A DNA stretch of 64,000 bases, from positions 21,116-85,115 of the forward strand of contig NZ_JADDRL010000035.1 in assembly GCF_021538895.1 (NCBI RefSeq), written 5' to 3'. Both the position numbers and the translations under genes were made by a program. How positions within the stretch are numbered: the stretch's first letter is position 1; every line of letters starts with the position of its first letter. Below are positions 27,802 through 36,834 of this stretch, in pieces. The notes beneath the pieces were generated by a model. It made no database searches. It was not told where the DNA came from and saw nothing but the letters and a program-made list of their open reading frames with translations. The stretch is from Streptomyces olivochromogenes (GTDB taxonomy: Bacteria > Actinomycetota > Actinomycetes > Streptomycetales > Streptomycetaceae).

Positions 27802-30063
27802 GTGATCAACGCGCCCGATTCCCCGGAGATACGCCGCTGGCTCATGCCACGAGCGTTGGGCTTGCGCAGCTTGCCTTCCCGGTCGGCTCCGGCAGCGACG
27901 TCAATCATGGGAATGTCGTTCGGGGTCCTGCATGATCATCGTGTGAGACGTGTACCAAAGTGGGTTCCACCGCTGTTCGTACTCATGGCCGGCGCATTCT
28001 TGGTGTGGTACATCACGCGCGGCCATCGAGTCGCCAGTCTGATCGCTGCTGTCACTGCGTTCACCCTCCTGCTGGGGATACCGGCCGCGGTGATCGCCGT
28101 GCTCCGACTTGGCAAGAGCGGACCAACGCCCGCCCGGCTGGAGGACGTGGCCGACCAACTCGCCCGAGGGGTACATCAACAGTGGGAGACTGAGGCACAG
28201 GTACGCCGTCTCAACGACCCTTTCCCGCTGTCGGTCGAATGGGTCGCAGCCGAAGCGGACCTGGTTGAATCGTGGCCCCACTTGAAGGAGCTGGCCGGTG
28301 ACTGGCCAGGCCAGTCCCCCGAAGCCACCTTCACGTGGGCTGCGAGCCCTCGAGGGCTGGCCGGCAGTGGGGGTGAGATCGCCCAGGTCTTCGAACGCGT
28401 CCCCACCCGCCGCCTGGTCATCCTCGGCGAATCCGGCTCCGGCAAGACCGTGCTGTTCATTCGCTTCCTGCTTGCTCTGCTCAAAAACCGGACGTCCGGT
28501 GGCCCGGTCCCGGTCTTGTTCTCTCTCGCAGCGTGGGATCCAGTGCGGCAGGACCTGTACACCTGGATGGCCGACGAGCTCATCCGCGACCACCCTGCCC
28601 TGCGCGCACTCGTTCCCGCCGACCTGTCGCCAGCCGGAACCGTCACCCAAGCACGCGCTCTGCTTGCGGAGCGGCTGATCCTGCCCATCCTCGACGGCCT
28701 GGACGAAGTCCCCCAGGCCATGCGTGCCAGGGCCCTGGACAACATCAACCAGGTACTACCTGCCGGCCAGCCGCTGGTGCTCTCCAGCCGCACCGCCGAG
28801 TATCGGAGCGCCCTGGCAACGCCAGCCGGGACCACCCTTCTCCTGAATGGAGCCGCAGGCATCCGCCTCCTCCCACTGGATCCCGCGAAAGCGGCCGCCT
28901 ATCTGGAACGCGACGCCGGAGGTTCCGGCACCGGGGCTGCAAACCGCTGGAGACGGGTCACCGCTTCACTGAGCACCGACACCCCTGTCTCCCAGGCACT
29001 GAGCACCCCACTTGGCCTGTTCTTGGCTCGCACCATCTACAACCCCCGCCCCGACGAACAGATCGTCGCCCTCCCCGACCCCAGCGAACTCATCGACCAG
29101 GCCCGCTTCCCCACTCGCCAGGACATCGACACTCACCTGTTTGCTGCCTTCATCCCCGCCGCCTACCGCCACCACCCCGTACGGTGGAGCGCCCAACAGG
29201 CCCAGCGCACGTTCACCTTCCTGGCCGGCCACCTCCAAGACACCCTCGATGGCACCCCCGACCTCGCCTGGTGGCAACTCTCCAAAGTCCTCCGGCACTT
29301 TCAGGAAATCACGGTTGGGCTCACGGTCGGGCTCATCGGCTCGTTGCCACTCCTCCTACTGGTGCCGTTCGAGGGAGACCTCGCGGCCGGAATCACTTCG
29401 TGGCTCGTCCTTGTGATGCTGTGCCTGGTGCCGGCAACAATGCTCGCCTCGTCCGCAGGAAGGAGAAAGCCAAGTTCTGCGATCCGCTGGAGCTGGAAAG
29501 GGAAGTCCTGGTTCACGGTAGGGCTCAGCTTCGGATTCTTGTTCGGATTGATCTTCGGGTCCTTGGTCGGCTCCACGTACGGGTTCCGGACCGGCCTTAT
29601 CAGCGGACTCGCGGGCGGGCTTCCGTTCGTGGTCCTGGGAGGACTGAGGTCGGTACACCCGGACCTGGACAAGACCGTGGGGCCAGGCGTGATCCTGGCT
29701 AGGGACCGCCGCACCTTCTGTGTTCTTACGGTCGCGGGCGGACTCGCGGGCGCACTCGCGAGCGTCCTTGCGACCTTGCTGGAACTTGGGTTTGGAGTAG
29801 ACCCGGCCGGGCTCGCAGGCCGGTTCCTGTTCGGTCTTGTCTTTGGGATCCCGGTCGGCCTTCTGATCGGACTTGCTCGGTCGGTGTGGGTGGATTTTCT
29901 GGTGGCACGGATAAGACTGGCCCTATTGGGACACCTGCCCTGGCGTTTCATGACTTTCCTCGCTGATGCCCACGAGCGGCGAGGCGTACTGCGACAGGTG
30001 GGAGCGGTGTACCAGTTCCGCCACATCGACCTTCAGCGTCACCTCACAAGACATCAGCCTTGA
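27802..30063 (+). CDS. Membrane NACHT-type NTPase
   Basis: The 753-residue frame has two membrane spans near residues 55-100, a NACHT NTPase domain with Walker A (VILGESGSGKTVLF, about residue 207) and Walker B (ILPILDGLDEVP, about 293), and SSRTAEYRSAL sensor-like sequence. It ends in a long glycine-rich hydrophobic region (about residues 515-690) with repeated GL/GG motifs. NACHT NTPases are signalling ATPases, and several bacterial ones protect against phage. Membrane disruption by the glycine-rich part is a guess. The start is uncertain: GTG at 27802 or ATG at 27907. The gene lies between two CRISPR blocks. Confidence 0.8.
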   Translation: MINAPDSPEIRRWLMPRALGLRSLPSRSAPAATSIMGMSFGVLHDHRVRRVPKWVPPLFVLMAGAFLVWYITRGHRVASLIAAVTAFTLLLGIPAAVIAVLRLGKSGPTPARLEDVADQLARGVHQQWETEAQVRRLNDPFPLSVEWVAAEADLVESWPHLKELAGDWPGQSPEATFTWAASPRGLAGSGGEIAQVFERVPTRRLVILGESGSGKTVLFIRFLLALLKNRTSGGPVPVLFSLAAWDPVRQDLYTWMADELIRDHPALRALVPADLSPAGTVTQARALLAERLILPILDGLDEVPQAMRARALDNINQVLPAGQPLVLSSRTAEYRSALATPAGTTLLLNGAAGIRLLPLDPAKAAAYLERDAGGSGTGAANRWRRVTASLSTDTPVSQALSTPLGLFLARTIYNPRPDEQIVALPDPSELIDQARFPTRQDIDTHLFAAFIPAAYRHHPVRWSAQQAQRTFTFLAGHLQDTLDGTPDLAWWQLSKVLRHFQEITVGLTVGLIGSLPLLLLVPFEGDLAAGITSWLVLVMLCLVPATMLASSAGRRKPSSAIRWSWKGKSWFTVGLSFGFLFGLIFGSLVGSTYGFRTGLISGLAGGLPFVVLGGLRSVHPDLDKTVGPGVILARDRRTFCVLTVAGGLAGALASVLATLLELGFGVDPAGLAGRFLFGLVFGIPVGLLIGLARSVWVDFLVARIRLALLGHLPWRFMTFLADAHERRGVLRQVGAVYQFRHIDLQRHLTRHQP

Positions 30064-30196
30064 TCAGCCGAAGCCGTACACCGCCACACGCTTCCGCCGC
30101 TGTGGACCCACTCATTTCGTCGCCCAACGCATTCCGTCACCCCGCGAGCGCCATTTCGTCGGTTCGCCGGCAGCGGGCGGAGTATCAGCGGCTGCT

Positions 30197-31740
30197 CTGC
30201 TCCCCGCACCCGCGGGGATGGTCCCGGCTTCAGCAGCCCGACAAACGAGCTCCAAGACTGCTCCCCGCACCCGCGGGGATGGTCCCGCGTTGATGATCCC
30301 GCCCAGCCCCACGAACACGCTGCTCCCCGCACCCGCAGGGATGGTCCCACCCGCCGCGGAATGGGAGTCGCCGTCGCCAACTGCTCCCCGCACACGCGGG
30401 GATAGTTCCCGCACCCGGTAGAACGCGGCCGGGCTGTACGTCTGCTCCCCCGCGCCTGCGGGGATGGTCCTGAGGCGAATTCCTCGCCTGGGTCGTTGCC
30501 GGTGTGCTCCCCGCGCAGGCGGGGATGGTCCCTCTGGGCAATAACCCGGAACTTGGGGATCTGCGTGCTCCCCGCGCCTGTCCCAGGCCAAGGACGACAC
30601 CGAGTTCGCCGAGGTGGTGCTCCCCGCGCGAGCGGGGATGATCCCTCCACCGCGAGGCGAACACGCTTGTCCTCATCCGTGCTCCCCGCGCGAGCGGGGA
30701 TGGCCCCCGTCCGCCTGGCCGCCAGCCGTCCCACGGGCAGTGCTCCCCGCGCGAGCGGGGATGGTCCCCTGTCCGAAGTCCCGACCCCGGTCGAGGATGA
30801 GTGCTCCCCGCGCGAGCGGGGATGGTCCCTCAGCCCTCTACGGCATCTGTCACGCCGTGATGTGCTCCCCGCGCGAGCGGGGATCGTCCCACGCTGCCGA
30901 CGCTGACACCGTTCGTGACCAAGTGCTCCCCGCGCGAGCGGGGATGGTCCCTGGGCACAGCGCGTGTCCGATGCAACCGCCACAGTGCTCCCCGCGCGAG
31001 CGGGGATGGTCCCGACCAGGGCGCCGCAGGCCGCATGGCCGCCATCTGCTCCCCGCACACGCGGGGATGCTCCCAGATTGCGTAACGCCACTACTCCGGG
31101 CCCCTGGTGCTCCCCGCAGGCGCGGGGATGATCCCTTCTGGCACCACGGGGGCGACAAGCTGGTGGTCTGCTCCCTGCAGGCGCGGGGATGGTCCCGCCA
31201 GCGCCAGCTCACGAACCGACCGCGTAGCGTGCTCCCCGCAGGCGCAGGGATGGGTCCCCTCTGCGGCAACACCTCCCTGACCGACCACCTGTGCTCCCCG
31301 CGCGAGTGAGGATGGCCCCTTCCAGTACCCGGACGAGATCAAAGAGGTTCCGTGCTCCCCGCGAGAGCGGGGATGGTCCCCGGCGGTCTAGCTGGTGGTG
31401 ACTTCGTCGACCGTGCTCCCCGCGCGAGCGGGGATGCTCCCGAACGCCGGGTCAGGCTGCTCAAGCTGCACGAGTGCTCCCCGCGCGAGCGGGGATGGCC
31501 CCAACCGCAGTGGATCATCGACGCCCGCAAAGCCGTGCTCCCCGCAGGCGCGGGGATGGTCCCCTGATTGAAGGTCCGGCTGGCCGAGTCGTGGGGTGGT
31601 CCCCGCGCGAGCGGGGATGGTCCGGGTCCTGTCCGATGCCCCGTCGGACGGCGGTGTGCTCCCCGCGGGCGCGGGGATGGTCCCAGCTCGAAGCAGGGCA
31701 TCACCCAGAGCCTGCGTAGATCCCCGAACCCGCCAGGGAT
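30197..31740 (+). CRISPR. Type I-E array with mixed repeat variants, about 26 repeats
   Basis: About 25 clear repeats plus one degenerate copy run on the plus strand at 61-62 base spacing. The stem CCCCGC/GCGGGG is constant but the loop changes along the array: ACCC at 30197 and 30258, ACAC at 30381, GCGA through most of 30617..30985, ACAC at 31046, AGGC at 31107-31229, GCGA again later. The first base alternates between C and G. The repeat at 30565 is cut short after 16 bases. No cas genes are adjacent on this side, so it would rely on the operon at 15.8-25.2 kb. Confidence 0.95.
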
Positions 31741-31828
31741 AGTCGCGCGGACAAAGGGATTGGCCCCGAGCACAGGAAGGTCGTCGGCGGGCTGGCAGTC
31801 TGCTCCCGGGCGCAATAGCGGCGTGCAG

Positions 31829-32040
31829 GTCGTCCCCGCACGCGCGGGGGTAGCTCGCCGACGTCGGTCGGCGTCTCCGTCTACCCACCGTCGTCCCCGC
31901 GTGTGCGGGGGTGGCTCCAGCAGGTCGTTGCCGGACGGGGCGCCGGAGTTGTCGTCCCTGCGCGTGCGGGGGGCGCTCTACAACGAAGCCCTCGAACGGC
32001 GGTCGCTGCCCGTCGTCCCCGCGTGAGCGGAGGTGAGCCA
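31829..32040 (+). CRISPR. Four repeats of a second type I-E-like family
   Basis: Repeats at 31829, 31890, 31951 and 32012 are exactly 61 bases apart but begin GTCGTCCCCGC and end in GGGGGTGGCTCC-like sequence, unlike the GTGCTCC...ATGGTCCC repeats before them. The copies differ from each other at several positions. They form the far (trailer) end of the block, so they are either the oldest units of a differently derived array or a separate decayed array. Confidence 0.85.
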
Positions 32041-32068
32041 TAGATGTCCCTCGCGCAGCCGGTGGCGG

Positions 32069-33409
32069 TCAGGACGCAGGGATGGGGCAGATGGCTTCCG
32101 GAGACGAGGCGCGGGAGGCCAGTCCGGCTCGGGCGTTCTCGTCTGCGGCGTCAAGGATTTCTGCCGCCTTGCTGCCGTAGACGCGTATGGTCTCGTCTCG
32201 GCCGACGTGCAGCGCGAACGAACGGACCAGGGCCGCGTCTACAGCGTGGTGCAGGATGGCCCGGTCCCAGATGTCCTCCGGGATGTCATCCAGTGCTGGG
32301 TACTCCACGCCCTGTCGCATGTCCGGCTGGACCTTTTCGCGGGCTTGCTGGAAGGCGTTGTTGGGGGCCGTGCTGTGGCGCGCGGCCTGCTCGTAGTCGG
32401 GGCCCTGGACGATCGTCTTCTGGGTGGCTGCGTGGTCGTGGCGGCGCAGGGCTGCGGCGATGAGACGGTGTGGTGAGCGGGGCCGCCAGCGGCGTGTGCC
32501 TGCGGTGTGGCCGACCTGGTGGAGCCAGAGCACGATCTTCGGTTCGGACCAGCCCATGGCGACCATGTCCAACAGCACCCAGGAGAGTTGGTCGTAGCGG
32601 GAGGTCTGGATCCAGTGCACCTGCGGCCGTACCGACACGGCAAGACGGCGGGCCTGTTCGATGCGCTCGCTGGTGATCTTGTATCCGAGGATCGTGAGCC
32701 TGCGCTTCTTGCGGCGGGAGGAGATCTGGGCGGCTGCCCGCGCAGCGGTAGAAGAGTCTTTACCACCCACTACCTGAGCCTTTCCCACACACCTAACCCG
32801 AGTAAGGGAAGGGGTCTCACTGGGTGCCGAACTTCGGTGATCCACAGGGGGGTTATCCACAGGCTTCGCAGGCTGGACAGCGGCAGGAGCCTGGCCGCGC
32901 TGGTCGATGACAACGCGCGCGCTGTAGCCGCTCCCGACGATGCCGTGTCCCATGGCGTGGTCGTAGACCGGTGGGATCACCGCCGCGTAGACCGTCGCCG
33001 TACCGGCATATCCGCCCAGGCCACGCGCCCTGCGCACGTTGACCCTAGTGCCGTGCACCGCCCAAACGAGCGAGCCCATCTCACGCAGGTAGGACACGTG
33101 CCGGCCGATCGTTGCCCGCGACAACCCGAGCCTCGCTACCATGCCCGCGAGGCAGTAGCGCACCTGGCCTGTGTCGTAGTCCATCCGTGCCGCCAGGTCG
33201 CGCGCGACCGTCACTGTCGTCATCGACACACGCGGATGCAGGTCTGCACCCACCAGCCACTCGATCGATCGAAGCCACCACCGCGGCCCGCACCGTCGCG
33301 ATTTGGTCCCTGCGACCACCTGCTCCGTCGTCGGCACAGTACGCAGGCATCCAAAAGCCCTTTCATCCTGTGACGACCGCGGAGAAAGAGCTACCGCCAC
33401 GGCGCTCAC
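32069..33409 (-). CDS. Winged-helix replication initiator-like protein of an integrative element
   Basis: The GTG at 33409 follows AAGGAG and gives 446 residues. The N-terminal half carries RRCGPRWWLRSIEWLVGADL and MVARLGLSRATIGRHVSYL with REMGSLVWAVHGT, a winged-helix DNA-binding region. It ends in a helical, charged C-terminal half. Proteins of this type are widespread in Streptomyces integrative elements and plasmids, where they lie near GntR regulators and transfer genes. A replication or regulatory role is inferred from context. It marks the left part of the element-like gene set that runs to about 47.7 kb. Confidence 0.6.
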   Translation of the reverse strand: MSAVAVALSPRSSQDERAFGCLRTVPTTEQVVAGTKSRRCGPRWWLRSIEWLVGADLHPRVSMTTVTVARDLAARMDYDTGQVRYCLAGMVARLGLSRATIGRHVSYLREMGSLVWAVHGTRVNVRRARGLGGYAGTATVYAAVIPPVYDHAMGHGIVGSGYSARVVIDQRGQAPAAVQPAKPVDNPPVDHRSSAPSETPSLTRVRCVGKAQVVGGKDSSTAARAAAQISSRRKKRRLTILGYKITSERIEQARRLAVSVRPQVHWIQTSRYDQLSWVLLDMVAMGWSEPKIVLWLHQVGHTAGTRRWRPRSPHRLIAAALRRHDHAATQKTIVQGPDYEQAARHSTAPNNAFQQAREKVQPDMRQGVEYPALDDIPEDIWDRAILHHAVDAALVRSFALHVGRDETIRVYGSKAAEILDAADENARAGLASRASSPEAICPIPAS

Positions 33410-33597
33410 CGGGCTCCTTGTGAGCGACCAGGCGGGCACTCCACCACGGCTCCGACGCATGGCAGCCGGCCTGATTGCGAGCAAAACTGCAACCAGGCGT
33501 AAGCCACAAAGCGTGCGATTCGGGCATGTGCAGGCCGGCAAAGGGCAGCACCCTGTAACACGGGTCTCGCCTTCCACTGCTACGAAGGAGGGCAGGA

Positions 33598-33623
33598 CGA
33601 AGCGCCCTCCTGGCGCTTCGTCA
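33598..33623. terminator. GC-rich hairpin
   Basis: GACGAAGCGCC and GGCGCTTCGTC form a perfect 11-base-pair stem with a four-base loop. On the plus strand it is followed by ATTTGCG. It could end transcription in either direction. Confidence 0.5.
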
Positions 33624-33911
33624 TTTGCGAGAGAGCAAGCGCGAACCCGCCGACGACGCCACCCCACCCGCAGCGCACGAGTCCGCTGGACGGGGACCCC
33701 CACGCACCCTTACTTGCGCCGTCTCATTGGCGTTTTAAAGAGACATCGACGTCAGTCACTCCACCAGCGACAGCGCCTACTCCTGGCGCGGCAGTATCCG
33801 ATGAGCACAGACATGCCGCTCCCAGCTGCATGCTTGGCATTGGCTGCTCTTACGTCACAGACCGTAGCCCGTATTCATTCTTGTATCAAGCCTCCATGGT
33901 CGCGCACGCGA

Positions 33912-33934
33912 AAGCCCCCAGCCGACGGCCGGGG
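33912..33934 (-). terminator. Hairpin after the GntR gene
   Basis: On the minus strand GCCCCC pairs with GGGGGC, followed by TTTCG. It lies 18 bases after the stop of the regulator gene at 33952, as expected for its terminator. Confidence 0.55.
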
Positions 33935-33951
33935 GCGAAGCTGGCGGTACT

Positions 33952-34713
33952 TCAAAGTTGGATGTGGTAGCCCATCTTGAAGCGGTGCGCCGGCTTGGTC
34001 AGGATGGTGACCTCGATCGGCTTCTCGTCGTCGCTATAGACAATGCGGAAGACCTCAAGCACCGGCACATCTCGGGGGATCTCAAGTGCCTCGTATTCCT
34101 CCGTTGTGGCCGGCCTGGCCGCTACCGCGTCGTCCTGAGACCGAGTCGGGTAGCCCATCTCGTGCAGCAGAGCCGGCGACCCGCCAGGGATAAGGCGCCG
34201 GTCTTCGAGGCGCGTTCCGCGCGCCAGCTCTATCGGGTAGTACGAGTGCACAAGCTCGGCTGGCTGGTCGTCGAGGAACCCAATCCGCGACCGAAGCGTT
34301 GCGGTGCCCTCCCCATCAAGACGGAGAGCACGCGCCACCTCAACTGGCGGTACAACTTCACCGACTTCGAGCATCCGGTACTTCCCGCGCTGCTGCCTCT
34401 TGGTGGCCTCTGTTAGCCAGCGGTACGGCTGCCCCGGATCCGAGGGAGCGATGTAGTGGGCGGGGATGATCGTCTGAGCACGCTCGTCGCGCACGAAGAC
34501 GCCCACGCCCGCCTGCCCTTCGAGGAACTTCTCGTCTTTGAGAATCTGAAGAGCGCGCTGGATGGTGACGTTGGACGTACGGAACTGCTCTCTGAGCTTC
34601 TCGTTCGTCGGTACCTTCCTACCGGGCTCCCACTCGCCTGACATGATCAACTTGCGGATGTCGGCGGCAATCCGCTCGGCCAGTGGGCGCTTGTCCTCGT
34701 GCGGTTCGGGCAT
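33952..34713 (-). CDS. GntR-family (HutC-type) transcriptional regulator
   Basis: The 253 residues have an N-terminal GntR winged helix (LAERIAADIRKLIMSGEWEP, then GRKVPTNEKLREQFRTSNVT) and a C-terminal UTRA ligand-binding domain (SYYPIELARGTRLEDRRLIP, DVPVLEVFRIVYSDDEKPIE). HutC-type GntR proteins such as KorSA of pSAM2 repress replication and transfer genes in Streptomyces elements, and the setting here suggests the same kind of role. The next gene upstream ends one base before its start. Confidence 0.88.
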   Translation of the reverse strand: MPEPHEDKRPLAERIAADIRKLIMSGEWEPGRKVPTNEKLREQFRTSNVTIQRALQILKDEKFLEGQAGVGVFVRDERAQTIIPAHYIAPSDPGQPYRWLTEATKRQQRGKYRMLEVGEVVPPVEVARALRLDGEGTATLRSRIGFLDDQPAELVHSYYPIELARGTRLEDRRLIPGGSPALLHEMGYPTRSQDDAVAARPATTEEYEALEIPRDVPVLEVFRIVYSDDEKPIEVTILTKPAHRFKMGYHIQL

Positions 34714-34714
34714 G

Positions 34715-35245
34715 TCAGTCGACCTCGACCTCGTAGTGGAGGCGACGAGGCGCCTTCATGACCATGTGCTGCACTTCGAATGGGCTCCCGCCTTCGCCAG
34801 CCGTTGCGCGTAGCAGGGTGAGCACAGTGGCCCCAGCGGGAAGCACGAGGGCTGTGCACTCGAAGTTGTCTGCTTCCCGGAACTCAAGGTCTTCGCATAC
34901 GCGTCGAGCTCGGTAGCCAAGCTCTGCAAGCAGGGTCGGGGCGCCACCCTTGATCTTTCGCTTTTCTGCCAGAGCCGTTCCGCGGGCGATACAGAGCGGG
35001 TAGTACGAGTCGGCGAGCTCGATGGGGTCGCCGTCGAGCAGGATGACGCGTCGGCGCACAGCGGCCTTCTCGCCAGGGGAGAGACGGAGCGCTGCAGCCA
35101 CTTCCTGTGGTGGGTCGACCTCCGCGACCTCAGTAAGTCGCTGGCTCCCCCGGTGCTGCGACTCTTCGCTCCAGGCGTCCACTTGCCCTTCCGCGCGAGG
35201 CGTTACGTAGGCGAGCGAGTCCGTTGGTCGCTGCATCTCGGCCAT
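34715..35245 (-). CDS. UTRA-domain protein without a DNA-binding domain
   Basis: The ATG at 35245 (GGGAGG upstream) gives 176 residues that match the UTRA half of its neighbour (for example DSYYPLCIARGTALAEKRKI and ATVLTLLRATAGEGGSPFEV) but have no winged helix. It is one base from the full GntR gene and probably co-transcribed. A UTRA-only partner could bind the ligand or form mixed dimers with the repressor. Loss of the HTH by deletion is the alternative. Confidence 0.75.
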   Translation of the reverse strand: MAEMQRPTDSLAYVTPRAEGQVDAWSEESQHRGSQRLTEVAEVDPPQEVAAALRLSPGEKAAVRRRVILLDGDPIELADSYYPLCIARGTALAEKRKIKGGAPTLLAELGYRARRVCEDLEFREADNFECTALVLPAGATVLTLLRATAGEGGSPFEVQHMVMKAPRRLHYEVEVD

Positions 35246-35419
35246 CTCTTGAGCCTCCCCTCGTATTGACGATGTGTCCCCTGACCTCCCCAACCTTAAT
35301 CCCTTGATGCTTATGCCTGAGGGGTGCTGGCTGGCCAAATCTGCGCGCGATGCTTGCTACCTTATTCAGCAAGCTATTACTGTCTGTCGACAGATGCGAA
35401 TCACTTGAACGGAGGCGCA

Positions 35420-35602
35420 GTGCTGCGAGTTCGAGACGTCGCGACGCACTTCCGAGTGCACCCAGCCACCGTCTACCGCTGGATCCACCAGGGCTTTCTC
35501 CCGGCCTACAGGAACGGACAGCCGTACAAGCCTGGAGACGGCGCGACCGGCACACTTCGAATCCCTGAGTCCGTTTTGCATGCTTCTGATCCCGAGAGCT
35601 AG
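35420..35602 (+). CDS. Xis-like MerR-type helix-turn-helix protein
   Basis: The GTG at 35420 follows GGAGG at close spacing. The 60 residues read VRDVATHFRVHPATVYRWIH and continue QGFLPAYRNGQPYKPGDG. This is the winged HTH found in excisionases and DUF17-type proteins. It is divergent from the UTRA/GntR pair. In integrative elements such small proteins direct excision, but no intact integrase remains in the window. Confidence 0.75.
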   Translation: MLRVRDVATHFRVHPATVYRWIHQGFLPAYRNGQPYKPGDGATGTLRIPESVLHASDPES

Positions 35603-35611
35603 CGGGGCAGG

Positions 35612-35940
35612 TCAGCCGCAGACTCTGCGGTCAGGGCAAACCGCCCCGTCACGCTCCAGCGCAGGAGGCCGCCACTCCTTTACCGCGGGTGGCCGGGGTT
35701 GAGAACTCCACCAACCTCCCCCGGGCTTCTGGGCGACACGCCCCTGCCACTCAACTTCATACGTCTGGTTGTCCGTGCTTATACGCCGGCCCGGGGTGAC
35801 GAGTTCGACGCGGTCCTCCGAGAGCAGCAGCCAGTTGCGCCCCCGCAGCCGTTGCGCTGCCCGTCGATCAGGAACAGGGCCTGGTCCAGCTCCTGCCCGG
35901 CGGAGAACGCAACAGCAAGGGAGACACCTGATGCGCCACA
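35612..35940 (-). pseudogene. Frameshifted remnant of a conserved actinobacterial protein
   Basis: On the minus strand AGQELDQALFLIDGQRNG (ending about 35840) is followed, in a different frame, by RNWLLLSEDRVELVTPGRR and TYEVEWQGRVAQKPGGGWW. The two halves read as one protein with a frame slip near 35840. No complete start region remains; the upstream end runs into the start of the plus-strand gene at 35931. Confidence 0.45.
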
Positions 35941-36593
35941 ACGGACGCACCCCCATCAAGGCCAGCACCATGCGGCCCGAACACCTCAGCCTCCGTGAGA
36001 ACGAGCCCCGTATGGGGGTCTGCCCGCGCTGTCAGACCTGGCAGCGCCTCACACGCTCGATGATCACGCCGCACCGCGACGGCGTCGCCGCCCCGAAGAG
36101 CGGTGAACGCCGCTACTTAGGCGACAAGCCGGCGGGCGGGCGTCGTTGCCCCGGCAGCGCGCAGCGCATCGACATCGACATCACCCTCGAGCAGTGGAGC
36201 GAGCGCCTGCTCACGGCCGAGTCCACGGCCGTCGGGCGTCGCACAGTCCGCCCGATCCGTAAGCCCCGCCCGCAGGTGGCGCCCGCCCCGGTCCAGATGC
36301 CCGCCGCCACGCGCCCTCTGCGCGAGCAGCTTGCCGAACACCTTCAGAGCGACTGCCCCCGCTGCCGGGCTGGCCGCTGTGGCTGCGTCATCGAGCTGCG
36401 CCAGCGGATCCGTCGCACAGCCCAGATCGCCGCCGCTCCGGCTACCCCGATCTACGGGCAACTGCGGACTGCCTTCCGCGAGCACCGTGCCTCCTGCCCG
36501 CCGTGCAATAGCGGGGCCCCGTGTAACGCCAGCCGCCAGCTCGCCGCCCGCATAACCGGAATCGCCCGAAACCACTTGAGCCGCAACGCCTGA
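35931..36593 (+). CDS. Hypothetical protein with CxxC pairs
   Basis: The ATG at 35931 follows GGGAG. The 220 residues contain MGVCPRCQTWQRLTRSM near the N-terminus and two more cysteine clusters (CPRCRAGRCGCVIELRQRI and CPPCNSGAPCNASRQLAARI). This suggests three zinc-binding knuckles. It is the first gene of a plus-strand series belonging to the element and is followed by a strong terminator. A nucleic-acid binding role is plausible but unproven. Confidence 0.65.
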   Translation: MRHNGRTPIKASTMRPEHLSLRENEPRMGVCPRCQTWQRLTRSMITPHRDGVAAPKSGERRYLGDKPAGGRRCPGSAQRIDIDITLEQWSERLLTAESTAVGRRTVRPIRKPRPQVAPAPVQMPAATRPLREQLAEHLQSDCPRCRAGRCGCVIELRQRIRRTAQIAAAPATPIYGQLRTAFREHRASCPPCNSGAPCNASRQLAARITGIARNHLSRNA

Positions 36594-36611
36594 ACAAACC
36601 GCGACGAACGA

Positions 36612-36659
36612 CCACGGCCGCCGTCCTCCCGACGCACACAGGGAGGACGGCGGCCGTGG
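36612..36659. terminator. Strong bidirectional hairpin terminator
   Basis: CCACGGCCGCCGTCCTCCC and GGGAGGACGGCGGCCGTGG form a perfect 19-base-pair stem around a 10-base loop, 18 bases after the stop of the zinc-knuckle gene. Confidence 0.85.
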
Positions 36660-36739
36660 CTGCTCGTACGAACCGGACGACGACAGCCCCGACGACTTGA
36701 GACCCCCGGGGGCTGTCCAGGACCTGAGTGGAGGACCTG

Positions 36740-36829
36740 ATGCAGACGAGCATCGCACGCCCGATCGGCACGACCGACTCGGATCCGGACATGGACGAGG
36801 CCTTGCGCCGTGTTCGCGAGGGACGGTGA
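36740..36829 (+). CDS. 29-residue peptide upstream of whiB-like gene
   Basis: The ATG at 36740 follows GGAGG at good spacing. The product is MQTSIARPIGTTDSDPDMDE plus nine more residues, ending REGR. It stops five bases before the WhiB-like start. It may be a real small protein or a coupling leader for whiB translation. Confidence 0.45.
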   Translation: MQTSIARPIGTTDSDPDMDEALRRVREGR

Positions 36830-36834
36830 GTGGC

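Larger units (their letters stand above)
33410..33951. other. Intergenic region between two minus-strand genes
   Basis: No supported gene. It contains two hairpins (33598..33623 and 33912..33934, listed separately). The segment 33720..33900 is relatively AT-rich for this genome and would hold the promoter of the initiator-like gene. Confidence 0.35.
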
